NCBI RefSeq assembly: GCF_020497125.1 | Contig: NC_059081.1 | Location: forward strand, 56,998,768 to 57,062,767 | Direction of reading: 5' to 3' | Source of the DNA: Mauremys mutica | Taxonomy: Eukaryota; Chordata; Testudines; Geoemydidae | DNA: 64,000 nucleotides | In this document: one piece after another, positions 11,763-23,687 of the stretch | Position numbering within the stretch: position 1 is the stretch's first letter | How the letters are laid out: each line of letters starts with the position of its first letter | Translations under genes and position numbers: made by a program | Notes under the pieces: model-generated | What the model was told of the DNA's origin: nothing | Database searches by the model: none | Seen by the model: only the letters and a program-made list of their open reading frames with translations

Positions 11763-11805
11763 TTGAGCATAAGCTTTTGTGGGCTAAAACCCACTTCATC
11801 GGACG
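11763..11805 (-). ncRNA. Hammerhead-ribozyme-like motif in Penelope terminal segment (degenerate)
   Basis: On the minus strand: CCGATGA, then a 6-bp hairpin GTGGGT/GCCCAC-like stem, then AAAA where GAAA is expected, then GCTTATGCTC (a short stem GC/GC and a possible UC cleavage position). The order CNGATGA-stem-GAAA-stem-UH matches a small type I hammerhead as reported for Penelope-like elements. An extra A before the stem, C for U at core position 4, and the lost G make this copy probably inactive. Confidence 0.45.
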
Positions 11806-12151
11806 CATGCAGTGGAAAATACAGTAGGAAGATATTATATATACACACAGAGGACATGAAAAAATGAGTGTTGCCATACTAACTATAACAAGAGTAATCA
11901 ATTAAGGTGGGCTATTATCAGCAGGAGAAAAAAAACCTTTTGTAGTGATAATCAGGATGGCCCATTTCCAACAGTTGACAAGAAGGTGTGAGTAACAGTA
12001 GGGGAAAAATTAGCATGGGGAAATAGGTTTTACTTTGTGTAATGACCCATCCACTCCCAGTCTTTATTCAAGCCTAATTTAATGGTGTCCAGTTTGCAAA
12101 TTAATTCCTATTCTGCAGTTTCTCATTGGAGTCTGTTTTTGAAGTTTTTTG

Positions 12152-13120
12152 TTAGAATATTGCAACTTTGAGGTCTGTAATTGAGTGACCAGGGAGGTTG
12201 AAGTGTCCTCCAACTGGTTTTTGAATGTTATAATTCTTGATGTCTGATTTATGTCCATTTATTCTTTTGCGTAGAGACTGTCCAGTTTGGCCAATGTACA
12301 TGGCAGAGGGGCATTGCTGGCACATGATGGCATATATCACATTGGTAGATGTGCAGGTGAATGAGCCCCTGATGGTGTGGCTGATGTGATTAGGTCCTAT
12401 GATGGTGTCCCTTGAATAGATATGTAGACAGAGTTGGCAACGGGCTTTGTTGCAAGGATAGGTTCCTGGGTTAGTGTTTTTGGTGTGTGGTTGCTGGTGA
12501 GTATTTGCTTCAGGTTGGAGGGTTGTCTGTAAGCGAGGACTGGCCTGTCTCCCAAGATCTGTGAGATCATCCTTCAGGATAGGTTGTAGATCCTTGATGA
12601 TGCGCTGGAGAGATTTTAGTTGGGGGCTGAAGATGATGACTAGTGGCGTTCTTTTACTTTCTTTGTTGGGCCTGTCCTGTAGTAGGTGACTTCTGGGTAC
12701 TCTTCTGGCTCTGTCAATCTGTTTCTTCACTTCAGCAGATGTGTACTGTAGTTGTAAGAATGCTTGATAGAGATCTTGTAGGTGTTTGTCTCTGTCTGAG
12801 AGGTTGGAGCAAATGCAGTCGTATCTTAGAGCTTGGCTGTAGACAATGGATTGTGTGGTGTGGTCTGGATGAAAGCTGGAGGCATGTAGTAGGTAAGTAT
12901 AGCGGTCAGTAAGTTTCCGGTATAGGATGGTATTTATGTGACCATCGCTTATTAGCACTGTAGTGTCCTGGAAATGGATCTCTTGTGTGGACTGGTCCAG
13001 GCTGAGGTTGATGGTGGGATGGAAATTGTTGAAATCCTGGTAGAATTCCTCAAGAGCTTCTTTTCCATGGGTCCAGATGATGAAGATGTCATCAATGTAG
13101 CGCAAGTAGAGTAGGGGCAT
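12152..13120 (-). CDS. Penelope-like RT/GIY-YIG polyprotein fragment
   Basis: A 322-codon open frame. Residues ~6-13 are LRYIDDIF, the RT catalytic motif; two adjacent Asp residues are present. The central linker is followed by a Cys-rich part (CNKARCQLC) and then the GIY-YIG region (VIYAIMCQQC, AMYIGQTGQSLRKRINGHKS, with the catalytic Arg and a His). The upstream RT motif (APQYANIFMADLEKHFL) lies in another frame at ~13130-13190, so a frameshift separates it. The encoded enzyme would reverse-transcribe and nick DNA. This copy lacks the RT N-terminus and cannot be complete. Confidence 0.88.
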   Translation of the reverse strand: MPLLYLRYIDDIFIIWTHGKEALEEFYQDFNNFHPTINLSLDQSTQEIHFQDTTVLISDGHINTILYRKLTDRYTYLLHASSFHPDHTTQSIVYSQALRYDCICSNLSDRDKHLQDLYQAFLQLQYTSAEVKKQIDRARRVPRSHLLQDRPNKESKRTPLVIIFSPQLKSLQRIIKDLQPILKDDLTDLGRQASPRLQTTLQPEANTHQQPHTKNTNPGTYPCNKARCQLCLHIYSRDTIIGPNHISHTIRGSFTCTSTNVIYAIMCQQCPSAMYIGQTGQSLRKRINGHKSDIKNYNIQKPVGGHFNLPGHSITDLKVAIF

Positions 13121-13205
13121 AGGGGATGAGAGCCGAGGAAGTGTTTTTCTAAGTCAGCCATAAAAATGTTGGCATACTGTGGGGCCATGCAGGTACCCGT
13201 AGCAG

Positions 13206-15925
13206 TGAGTTTTGCGCACAGTTCAGAAAAGCACTAATGCACATATTTGAATTCATCCCTATGTGAAAAATTACTTAAGCATTTATTTATGTCCCATAGA
13301 ATTCAGTAGAACTTCAGCATGGGCTTAAGCAATTTGCTGACTTGGGGCCATAGAGAGAAGAGCATGTCAGAGTTCCACTATGTGGATTTGGGAGAAGTCG
13401 TCTGAACTAAAGGTGGCCATTTGGCTTGAACAAGAAAAGTACAGTATGTGTAATTCTGTGACCACTTATAAACACACAGCTATTGTTGGCTGATCTCTTG
13501 TGCAGTTTTCCACATTAACAGTGAGGAACTACTCTAGTTTTGAAACAGAAAAGCTTGTGTTTATCAGAAGGCCAGATAGATAAAGTCCTTCCAAAACTAA
13601 CATACGTTAAAAATTAAAGTTGTGCGATTACCTCAGGAAATGAAATAACAAAAAAATCTGGAGCAGGGTGAAAAACTGAGTTCAGTTTTGTGGAGAACTT
13701 TGATGAGTCACTTCCTTATCAGTATCTCTATTCTTCCTGGCAACATTTTATTTTTTACTCTAAATGCTGTATTAAATGAAAAATTACAGTTGTGTTGTGT
13801 GACGCAAGAAACACAATAAGCACTTCTGTCGGATTTAACTGATCACACTTGTGATCTTATAGGAACTTGAACTGGGGATTCACAAACACTTTATTAGGAA
13901 GTCACAAAGGTTAATGACATTCTTAGTTCTTTGAGATGAGCTTTATATTTAGAATGTATACTGAGAATTTGCTCCATTGTTATTCATGGCCCCTCTTATT
14001 TCCTTTCTATGGACAGTAGTACAGATGAGTTTTTTTGTTCTTGGCAAGAAAGTGTCACAGATGCTTGTGTGAATGTATTGTTGCCCAAGAATTTACACCA
14101 TAAGTGCTCAATTTGGGCATCTTCAAATCTCTTAGTGGGTCTGTTGTTGTAAGATCATCGAGTTGGGGAATAAAAACAATGCCATGTGACACATATAACC
14201 AATTCACACAGTGCAAACATTGAATCGTGAATATCAAGTGTGTTCACATATACTCGCATTGAAAAATTTGCAAGCAATCTGTAGGTTGAAGAAAAGATTC
14301 ATTGAACAATTGTGATGAGTGAACTTATTTGTAGAAATACAGGAAGTCAAACTGCCAAACTGGGAGCTGCACCTCTCCTCTAGGGGAGCTCTCAGAGGGA
14401 TTGTGATTTAGAAGGCACAGTCCCTCCCTGACATGCAGAGGGAGCTGGATGCTGTACCATCCCTTTAGATTGTGCCACTTGTTCATCCTAGTGCACCAAG
14501 CCAGCTGTGCAGGACAGTGCAAAGGGGGTATATCCATGGGGGAGTAGGAAGAAGCGATTCCGAGAGTGCATGGGCTATGATTTGTCCCCTGCCCCAATGC
14601 AGGGTGCACAAGGGGCTAGAGGGAGGAAACATTCCTTGCACCTTCCCTCCAGCCAGCTCAGTGTGCTTGCACACAGTTTGAGAACAGGGAGATGGAATGA
14701 ATAAATCATTCCTTGTTCACTCAGCTCTGGATGTGAGGGAGGAGGCTAGTGTTCGGTTCCCAATAGCGAGGAACCCCCCCGACAAACTATCGTGGACCCA
14801 GTTCTGCTCTCAGATCTGCTGTCCCACATTGCTCTCCCACTTTTTCATGGTTGAGACTTCTGCCCATCTAAGGAGAGCAGCAGCTAGTCAAGAGCTGCTG
14901 TGTGGCTATGGGAGCAGAATCTTTTCCCAAGTAAATTGCTTGTCATGTGTCTGTCTTGTTTTTTCAAGTTTGTTATTGTGAGAAAGTCCACGTACGGAGT
15001 AACCACAGAGAGCTGTTTCTGTTCAGCCAAAATTGTTGGGTCCATTGAGGCGAGCAACACAGCTTTGTTGTGTTCTGAATCTAACCACAGATCTCATCTG
15101 AAGCCTGCCGCGCCAGGGCTGCACAACTCAGAAGTGGCTAAACCATAGACACAAACTCATAGCAGGGCTGATGAAGTGGTTTTACTACACGCTGAAGCCT
15201 GTTGTCCTGGCTGCCAGGACAGTTGGTTGTGAATGAAGACTTTAGTACTATAAACTGCTTAGAATATTATCACAGTTCAAAAATAGTACTTGCCGGGTGC
15301 CGGGTTTAAGAGGAATCTATGTGTATCGAGGATCACAGCAGCAGTTTGAGCCAAGTGAGAAAATGTGAATTACTGGTACAGGTCCGTACTGGAAGGTGGG
15401 GACCCTGGGCTGCTGCCGAGACTCTACAGAGCACTGGAGCTGCATTCTTCTGGTTGGTGAAATTCACCCATCCCCACCTACTCTCTGAGTTATTTGGGGA
15501 TTAAGTGGGAGGTGAGGGGCTGAAGTTCCACCTCCTCCCACCCTCACATACCTCCTTAGGGCTGCAGTGCAGCCCTTCTTTGGCTTTTATTACAGTGTAA
15601 GGCCATGAATCAGAGCTCATTGAAGTCTGTGGGAGTCTTTCCATTGAATTCAGTGGGCATTGGATCCCTAACTTGAAGTAGCAGCTGCTGCCCTTCTGCA
15701 CCTCTTTTTGTGGACCTCTGATGGATCCTTAGCCCCTCCTCTGTCCTGCCCCAAACTGCTCCCTCCAAGGCTTGCAGGGGGTGCAAAGACTCCCTAGTAT
15801 AGCCTGCCTGCCTACCCCTACCCCTGCGGAGAAATGTACAGCGGAAGTACAGAGAAATCTCATTTGCAACTGGGGAAGCAAAACCACAGTAAATTGAGGT
15901 TGCTTTGCATGAAGCTTTGTATACA
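13206..15925. other. No gene recognised
   Basis: Open frames around 14325-14704, 14697-15148 and 15319-15929 have no family resemblance. 14360-14690 and 15360-15740 are slightly GC-richer and may be old dispersed repeats. 15600-15690 contains the TGAATTCAGTGGGCATTGGA type of dispersed motif. Confidence 0.45.
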
Positions 15926-15929
15926 ACAA

Positions 15930-16140
15930 TAAGAATAATTAGCCTTTATACAGTGCTTTGCATCCATAGATCTCAAAACCTTTTACAAAGAAATCAGTAT
16001 AATTTATCCTCCATTTTACAGATGGGGGAAACTGAGGCACCAAGAAGGAAGTGACTTTCACAGGACCACCCAGCAAAGCAGTGGCAGAGCCAGGCATTGA
16101 ACCTAGGTCTCCCGAGTCTCTGTCCAGTGCCCTGTCCAAG
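15930..16140 (-). mobile_element. MIR-like SINE, minus strand
   Basis: CCATTTTACAGATGGGGGAA, ACTGAGGCACCAAG, AAGTGACTTTCACAGG and GAACCTAGGTCTCC are the reverse complement of a MIR-type SINE tail and body. It continues into the tRNA-like head near 16130. Confidence 0.8.
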
Positions 16141-17479
16141 GAGTTCTTGGTATGGCCTAGGGCACAGACTGTGTTTGAAATGGTGTAGCCATTGTTTTGT
16201 TGTTGCCAGTCGCTTTCTTGCAATGTTGAGTATAGTTCAAGGGACAGAACAAAGTGCTCAGTACCCATAATTGGGGCCAGCTTTTCAAAAGAGTTCAGCT
16301 CCTACCAAAGCATCTACAATGAAGAGGCCAGATTTCCCCAAAGTACTCAGCATCCAGCAGCTCCCATATGGCCTGAGCACTGTTGCAAATCTGGCCTATT
16401 TAGATTGTCAGCTCTTTGGGGTAGGGACTGTTATTTCCACATGCTACACATACACAGAGTAAACAAGGCCCTGATCACAGCCTGGGCCTGTAGGCACTAT
16501 TACTAAACCACTAATAGCATTGGTAAATGGAAGCTGTGGGATGCTGAGCACTTCTGAAAATCTGGCTCCTAAATCCCCATGATACTTATATTGACCCTGT
16601 AATTTATTAAACAAAAATACCAGGGCTGTCAATTAATTGCAGTTAACTCAAAAAAATTAATCGTGATTAAAAAACATTAATTGGGATTAATCGGAGTTTT
16701 AATCGCACTGTTAAACAATAGAATACCAATTGAAATTTATTAAATATCTACATTTTCAAATATATCAATTTCAATTACAACACTGAATACAAAGTGTACA
16801 ATGCTCACTTTATATTATTATTTTTATTACAAATATTTGCACTGTAAAATGATAAACAAAAGAAATAATATTTTTCAATTCACCTCATACAAGTACTGTA
16901 GTGCAATCTCTTTATCGTGAAGGTGTAATTTACAAATGTAGATTTTTATTTTTTTGGTTAAATAACTGTACTCAAAAACAAAACAATGTAAAACTTTAGA
17001 GCCTACAAGTCCACTCCGTCCTACTTCTTGTTCAGCCAATCGCTAATACAAACATGTTTGTTTACAATTTATGGGAGATACTGCTGCCAGCTTCTTATTT
17101 ACAATGTTACCTGAAAGTGAGAATAGGCATTCACATAGCACTTTTGTAGCCTGCATTGCAAGGTATTTACATGCCAGATATGGTAAACATTCCTATGCCC
17201 CTTCGTGCTTTGGCCACCATTCCAGAGGACATGTTTCCATGCTGATGATGCTCATTTAAAAAAAGAATGCAATAATTAAATTTGTGACTGAATTCCTTGG
17301 GGGAGAATAGTATGTCTCCTACTCTGTTTTACCCCCATTCTTCCATATATTTCATGTTATAGTAGTCTCGGATGATGACCCAGCACCTGTTCACCCGAAG
17401 CCCCACTACCTGGGTCTAAAGCCAAAGCCTGAGCAACTTAGCTTCACGATGCCCCCTGTGGAATGGGGCCCCGGGCAAT

Positions 17480-17613
17480 TGCCCTGCTTGCTACCCCCTA
17501 ATGCCGGCCCTGCCTTTTATATGCAGAAAAACAGTTGTTGTTGCACAGCTGGGCCATGGAGTTTCTGTAGCATGTTGGGGGGGCCTCAGAAAGAAAAAGG
17601 TTGAGAACCCCTG
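17480..17613 (-). mobile_element. Nested non-autonomous hAT fragment
   Basis: It ends GGTTGAGAACCCCTG at 17613, the reverse of the CAGGGGTTCTCAACC terminus of a widespread hAT family. It sits inside the larger hAT and interrupts it between GACCCAGCAC (about 17390) and GCATTTGACCCAAGG (about 17620). The 17392-17480 part (GCAATTGCCCTGCTTGC, TGCCGGCCCTG) may be a second small element. Left boundary uncertain. Confidence 0.55.
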
Positions 17614-18060
17614 AGCTACAGCATTTGACCCAAGGTTTAAGAATCTGAAGTGCCTTCCAAAATCTGAGAGGGATGAGGTGTGGCACATGCTTTCAGAAGT
17701 CTTAAAAGAGCAACACTCCGATGCAGAAACTACAGAACCCAAACCACCAAAAAAGAAAATCAGCCTTCTGCTGGTGGCATCTGACTCAGATGATGAAAAT
17801 GAACATGTGTTGGTCTGCTCTGCTTTGGATCGTTATTGAGCAGAACCCGTCATCGTCATGGTCACCTCCTCTGGAATGGTGGTTGAAGCATGAAGGTACA
17901 TATGCATCTTTAACGCATCTGGCACGTAAATATCTTGTGACGCCGGCTACAACAGTGTCATGTGAACACCTGTTCTCACTTTCAGGTGACATTGTAAACA
18001 AGAAGTGGGCAGCATTATCTCCTGCAAATTCAAACAAACTTGTTTGTCTGAGTGACTGAT
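17614..18060 (+). pseudogene. hAT transposase C-terminal remnant
   Basis: Frames encode HLARKYLVTPATTVSCEHLF and SLSGDIVNKKWAALSPANSN followed by KLVCLSD, the hAT dimerisation domain that ends many transposases. Upstream, reading from LKCLPKSERDEVWHMLSEV-type sequence, the frame is broken by the change between 17614 and 17721. The acidic/basic core residues of the full transposase are not present, so no activity is expected. Confidence 0.85.
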
Positions 18061-18477
18061 GGAACAAGAAGTAGGACTGAGTGGACTTGTAGACTCTAAA
18101 GTTTTACATTGTTTTATTTTGTAATGCAGTTATTTTTGTACATAATTCTACATTTGTAAAGTCAACTTTCATGATAAAGAGATTGTATTACAGTACTTGT
18201 ATGAGGTGAATTGAAGAATACTATTTCTTTTGTTTTATAAGCACAAATATTTGTAATAAAAAATAAATATAAAGTGAGCACTGTACACTTTGTGTTGTGT
18301 TGTAATTGAAATCAATATATTTTAAAATGTAGAAAACATCCAAAAATATTTAAATAAATGGTATTCTATTATTGTTTAACAGTGCAATTAATCACAAAAT
18401 TAATTGCGGTTAATTTTTTTAATCGCACGATTAATCGCGATTAATTTTTTTAATCACTTGACAGCCCTAAAAAATAC

Positions 18478-19691
18478 TACTGTAATTAAGAAAAAACTAT
18501 CCTGCTAGTTCAGGCATTAGTATTCAGACGTGTCACAGTCCATGTGGCAGTACAAATCTAGGCAGCAGCAGAAATAAATTGATCTACAGTTTGTGCTAAG
18601 CTAAAATCAGAGACCGTGTAAATTATTTCACATGACTCAAATACCTGGCTAGAATGACTAGTAGATAATATGCAGTTTGTGGAAATTGGAAGTTAACTCT
18701 GGTTTTACAGCAGAAAAAATTGTTAGAGGGAGTGTGTAGTTTTTGCAGAGCAGATTTTTATATTTCATTGCTCTTCATCACCATGTTTCGCAAGACTCTT
18801 CCAGACACTTGGTGAAGAATGAGATTCGAATGTTTATTTTGGCAAACTCTGCTAGGGGAAAGTGAATTTTCTTTCAAATCTGGTTCTTTCTAAAATGCTG
18901 GGAGAAACCCTCTTCACGCTGCATATTGAGAGAGGCCTGTTTTACCTACTCTGAGTAGCTGAGTCCAGCCACTAGTTGTACACAGTTATATCAGTGACAG
19001 TTGCATATTAATCCTAGGACTCGAGACATATCCAGTTCATGCTGAGTAATATACAGCGTGTCAGATTTACTCATAGAGCGGAAGCCAGGAGAACCCATAC
19101 TCCAAACCCCAGTGACAAAAGGTTCCTCATCAATGCAAGCTGCTCACAACTCTTGCTCTGCTAGGGGGCCCAGAGCTGGCTGGCACAGTCCCTACAGTGG
19201 ATGGGCCTTCCCTGGTAGAGGGCAAGGGCTTGGTAAACCAGGGGATGACTGATTCATCTTGGGTAGCCTCTGTCAGGATGTTATTGGAGTAGTGCAGGAA
19301 TTTAAAGCTGTTCTTCCCTTTAAGAACCCCAGGGAAGAGGTAGGGGCAATGGTTGTATCATCCCCAGCCCCCACTTTACTGGTTCTAGGATATTATCTTG
19401 TTGTTGGTGTGGGGGGATGGGAGAGGTGGGAGAACAGGACATAACTGATTACATTTTGGCTAGTGACTGAATATGAAGTAGTGTTGTATTTTCATTGGAG
19501 ACTGCTCTTTTCCTTAGATGAAAAGCATAGTACAAGTGCTGTGGAAGAGAGGGAATGGATCAGGTAATCCAAAAGGAAAAAGCATAATCTAGAATGAAGG
19601 AGTGGTTGAAAGCACTGGCACCTCAGTTTAAACCAACTAAATCTACACTCTAGTCACTGCCCTCGAGTCTTCCTAGGCACATTTGGATGGC
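18478..19691. other. No gene or repeat recognised
   Basis: Ordinary sequence with short open frames (19058-19252, 19259-19444) lacking family resemblance. Confidence 0.5.
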
Positions 19692-19699
19692 TGTTGGAG

Positions 19700-20024
19700 C
19701 AGGGGTGGCGCTAGCAATTTCGCCGCCCCAAGCATGGCGGCACGCTGCAGGGGGCGCTCTGCCGGTCGCCAGTTCCACGGCTCCGGTGGACCTCCTGCAG
19801 ACGTGCCTGTGGAGGGTCCGCTGGTCCCGCGGCTCCGGTGGACCTCCCGCAGGCACGCCTGCGGATGCTCCACCGAAGCCGCGGGACCAGCGGACCCTCC
19901 GCAGGCACGCCTGTGGGAGGTCCACCGGAGCCAGCTGCCGGCCTCCCGGCGACCGGCAGAGCGCCCCCCGCGGCATGCCGCCCCAAGCACGCGCTTGGCG
20001 TGCTGGGGCTTGGAGCCGCCCCTG
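19700..20024. mobile_element. GC-rich palindromic hAT MITE with exact 8-bp duplication
   Basis: It begins CAGGGGTGGCGCTAGC and ends GAGCCGCCCCTG. It is flanked by TGTTGGAG on both sides (19692-19699 and 20025-20032), an exact 8-bp duplication. The interior is a long imperfect palindrome: GGTGGACCTCCTGCAG and TGGAGGGTCCGCTGG on the left are inverted on the right. The overlapping open frames on both strands (19650-20193) are GC-driven shadows of this repeat. Confidence 0.95.
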
Positions 20025-20032
20025 TGTTGGAG

Positions 20033-22560
20033 GCAAACAGAAATCCATGATCATATATCTTGGGAGTGGATACAAAACCAAAGTAAAAATGAGGCTTAAT
20101 ATGGTACTGTGTGATTTAAATAATACAGAAATAAGAGAAGATCCCACTCTCTGCTTCAGTTTCCTACAACTGAGGTCTTGCATGCTGCTCTGAACAGGAC
20201 ATTTCTGTGTAAGGATGAATGGAGATGTGAAACTCTAAAAGTCAGGATGAGAAACAGAACAGGAGGGATTTTTCAGAAGAGTCTTTGTGACTTGGGAGCA
20301 CAAGTCCTGTTGACTTTCGTGGGTACTTATACTCCTAAATCACTTAGGCTCAGCTCTTCAAAGTTGTTTAGCACCTAACTCCCATAGATTTCAATGACAG
20401 GCATCTAAAAGACCTTTGAGGATCTGGCATTAGGTGGTTTTCAAATTCTTACCCAGTGTTACCTAATGAAAGAACTGTTCCAAAAATCTTTTAGTATTCT
20501 TATGGTTCCTTGTTCCCATTACTTGCTCAGAAAGCATAATAGCGTTGTATACTTTCTTAATGACTGACGAATAAAATATTGGGGGTTTTAAAGTAATAAC
20601 AGAGGGATCATTTGTACTCATTTTTCAACCCATATAGAGAGTGACAGAGTTTCTACCAATCATGCTTTGCCTAAACTGACTCTAATAATGTTTCTTAAAA
20701 CATTTAGTGTGTTAACTAAACGTTAGGTGTGTCCCTTCTTTAACAAATGCTTGATTAATGTTTCTATAATAAAATATTTTATAAGCATATAAAGATTGAA
20801 CTTCTCCATATTTTCTAGATGTATTTTTGAAAAACGACAGGCAGCGAGAGATTGATTACCACATTTTTTATGATACCATAAATGGTCAATTTTTAATGTT
20901 TACAATATCATTAGAACCCCCTCAGTTTAACTTAAATTTTATTTCTAGTCTCTTGCCCTCCATTCATCTAGATATCATTATATGGGGTACAAGATAAAAT
21001 GCAGATTGATGAATTTAATGTTTATCTTCAGTACAGTTTTTACCTTTTATCTGTGATTTTGCCCTGTCTGCTGTATTAACTTTTGTGGGAAAAAAATAAT
21101 ATCTTAACTGTGACTTTGGTCACTAGAGCAGAACTTTGAAAATGACAGAGGCAGGTTAACCTGACCTGCTGATCAATTCTAAGCATTCTGCCTGGTACTA
21201 ACAAACTTTTTTGTGCTTTAACCTGTTGCACATACTTCAGATTCCACTAATGATTCTGCATGGTGATGGTGGTGTTTTGTTATTTAGAAGATAATGTTTG
21301 TACTTCACAGCCCAGGAGATACAGACAAGGCTTTCATCTTGGGGCCAAAAGACCAAAAACGTCAGTAGCACTCAAACCCCCACATCAGGATCAGGGCCCT
21401 GTAATGCTAGATCCTGTACAAACACACAAGTAGACAAGTTCCCTACCTAAACCCTTTACAGTTTAACTTCCAGCAAGATGTAACAAGTGAGAATGACAAG
21501 CAACAGGGAAGATGAGGGTAACAATAAAGAGATTCACATAGATGTTGTGCATAATTTTATACAAACAAAATATCTCTGTGTGTGTGTGTGTAAAATGCAT
21601 ATATATGTGTGTGTTTATATATATATATGTACTTGTAGTATTCTGAATTGTATAGGGAAATGTGTACTTTTACTATATTGTGTGCCAGCTTCTGCATTCA
21701 AGTAAATGGTTGCAACAAATGACTGCAGGATCTGGCCTTGTGCCTGTGCTGTGTTTCAGGTTTCTTGTACCATACCTTTAAAATAAATAAATACTAATAT
21801 GGCAAGAATAATGGCCAAAATTCTGCCCTAAAAGAGTCTGAAAGGTTGCAGAGACGTAAGGGTGAGAATTTGAACTGAAGTATTTACAATTAAATGTGAA
21901 AAGAGAATTAATTTCTAATTCCAGGTATTTGTAAAAATAATAAATACATAAGCCATCGTTGTTTTTGTGCCAATTGCACAAGTGCAAGATGAATAATGAC
22001 TGTGTAACCATTTGTTACCTTTGTTTTTTATTATTGCAAATGCAAACATATATTTTGCATCCTCCTGAGGTTGGCTGTTTTCGTGAGATTTCTGCCCTAG
22101 TGAGATAAAAGCTCCTGAGAATGATTTTTATTGATTTGTTAAAGCAGAGCATCATCTCTGATATTTTTAAGGTCAAGCAGTGCTTTCTGTTTAAAGGTTG
22201 ACTCTTCTAAGTGCTTCTAAATTCACACATTTACTTGGATTGTCTTGAAAATATGTGCCTCACAGGAGTAGTGGGTAGCGTTAGTGGTCCAAATTTGGGG
22301 TCATTTGAAAAATGGGTTCCTGAGACACAGCAGCTTTTTATACTGTTGTTTTTTGTGCAGACCTGGGCCACGTAGCATGGCTCTAATTCTTCCCCAGTGG
22401 ACTTCCGATGCTCAACATTTATCTCAGCTAGTGCAGGGTACCCACTTGCCCACTGAGAAAGTAATATTGAAAAAATTATTAAAGAAAGAGTATAGCTCTC
22501 CAAAGAGATTGAAATGCGCATGTGTAACAAGACTAGATAAGAGGGTTTGCAAACAGTCCA
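20033..22560. other. No gene; low-complexity and faint old repeats
   Basis: 20330-20440 is a piece of an old repeat (CTCAGCTCTTCAAAGTTG, CTCCCATAGATTTCAATG). 21578-21630 has GT/TA microsatellites. The rest is AT-rich and unrecognised. Confidence 0.5.
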
Positions 22561-22574
22561 TTTTAGCAGTAAGT

Positions 22575-22836
22575 ATACACTGCAGTCAGAGGTGTAATTG
22601 CAGTTCAGGTAGACATACCCTTGCTAGTTTTAATCTAGTTAGCACGGCTAAAAATGGCAGGGAATACGCAGTGGCCCGGGTTTCAATGTGGGCTGTACTA
22701 GCCCCGGATTATGTACTTGTGTTGCTAACCTGCCCTGGAGCTCTCACTATAGCTGTGCTAGATAGATTAAAGCTATTGCAGGTATGCCTACCTCTGCTGC
22801 GATCACACCTTCCATCGCACTGGAGACATACCTAGT
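22575..22836. mobile_element. Palindromic MITE remnant
   Basis: Contains ATACACTGCAGTCAG, GTAGACATACCC, CACGGCTAAAAATGGCAGGG and a right end CACTGGAGACATACC. It matches the pattern of the MITEs at 4113 and 10276 with diverged arms. An open frame overlapping it is not a gene. Confidence 0.6.
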
Positions 22837-23687
22837 AACTGGATAGCTCGAGGGGACAGGGTGTGGTCACGGAACCTGAGCTACCTCCATGTATTATAAA
22901 TTTGAACCCTACCCTTGGTAGAAATCTGCACGTGAGCTCCAGGTCTGTTGGTACTATCCCCTAGTAAGGACATAGATATGTATTTTTTTTTTACTTTTGG
23001 GAAATGTGCCCTGCTAATTCGTACAGCTAATTTATTAGGGACCCGAACTATTTTCTGAAAGGTGATAAATTACACATGTTCTGCGCAGATATGTGAGCAG
23101 GGTGGATTTGATTTAATCAAACTGGTTTAAATCATTAGTCAGGAAGACTCGATTTAATCATGGATTTCTACATAAAAGTGCATTCTTGTTGGTGGTTATA
23201 ACCTTAATACATATTCTTCACAACTCAGTGATAGATGTAGATTTCATTTTTAGAAGGTACACACTATACATTTTTTAAGTGATTTATTTTTAAAACTTTT
23301 CAGATTAGTTTTACAGCTATATCAGAAAATGAATAATTGTTTGGTTATTTCATTTACCAAAGGTAATTGAAGCAGATATTTATGAAGTCATTGGGAGGCG
23401 AACTATCTCCAATTCAACAGGTTAAACATTAATATTTGGAGGATTTTCTTGCCATGCTGTATTAGAGGAGAACATCACCAGACATTTAAATTGTTTTATT
23501 TAACTAAAACAACAATGCTATGTATTCCGTATTGTCGTCTTCAACAGCAAACATATAATATTTTAACAAAACAAGCATATGAATTTTTGGATTTAGTTAA
23601 ACATTCAAGTTTTTTGAAATCAGGTTTGTTTTTGTTAATTGTTTTTAACTAAAATCGTTAAATGAAATTTTAAAAAAATTAAATTGA

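Larger units (their letters stand above)
11720..13205 (-). mobile_element. Penelope-like retroelement (5' truncated)
   Basis: On the minus strand it runs from a truncated reverse-transcriptase domain (YIDDIF motif) through a zinc-finger-like Cys cluster and a GIY-YIG endonuclease to a 3' UTR. It ends with a terminal segment (reverse complement of AAGAACAGGAGTACTTGTGG) that also bounds the copy at 56622-57650. RT plus GIY-YIG is diagnostic of Penelope-like elements. The terminal part carries a hammerhead-like motif (11763-11805). Confidence 0.92.
16621..18469 (+). mobile_element. Fold-back hAT element with exact 8-bp target duplication
   Basis: Termini CAGGGCTGTCAA (16621) and TTGACAGCCCTA (18469) are flanked by identical octamers AAAAATAC at 16613-16620 and 18470-18477, the 8-bp duplication expected of hAT insertion. 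The outer ~620 bp on each side (16621-~17240 and ~17850-18469) are inverted, diverged copies of one another. The right half encodes a hAT dimerisation-domain remnant. The middle contains a further inserted fragment ending at 17613. Non-autonomous or decayed. Confidence 0.95.

Noticed and set aside
12643..12912. Plus-strand open frame of 89 aa with a hydrophobic start
   Set aside because: Antisense to the Penelope polyprotein.
19650..20193. Long overlapping open frames on both strands (up to 177 aa)
   Set aside because: They fall in a GC-rich palindromic MITE with exact 8-bp duplication; open frames on both strands are a by-product of base composition and symmetry.
22284..22835. 183-aa plus-strand frame as a gene
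   Set aside because: No family resemblance, and its second half overlaps a MITE remnant.
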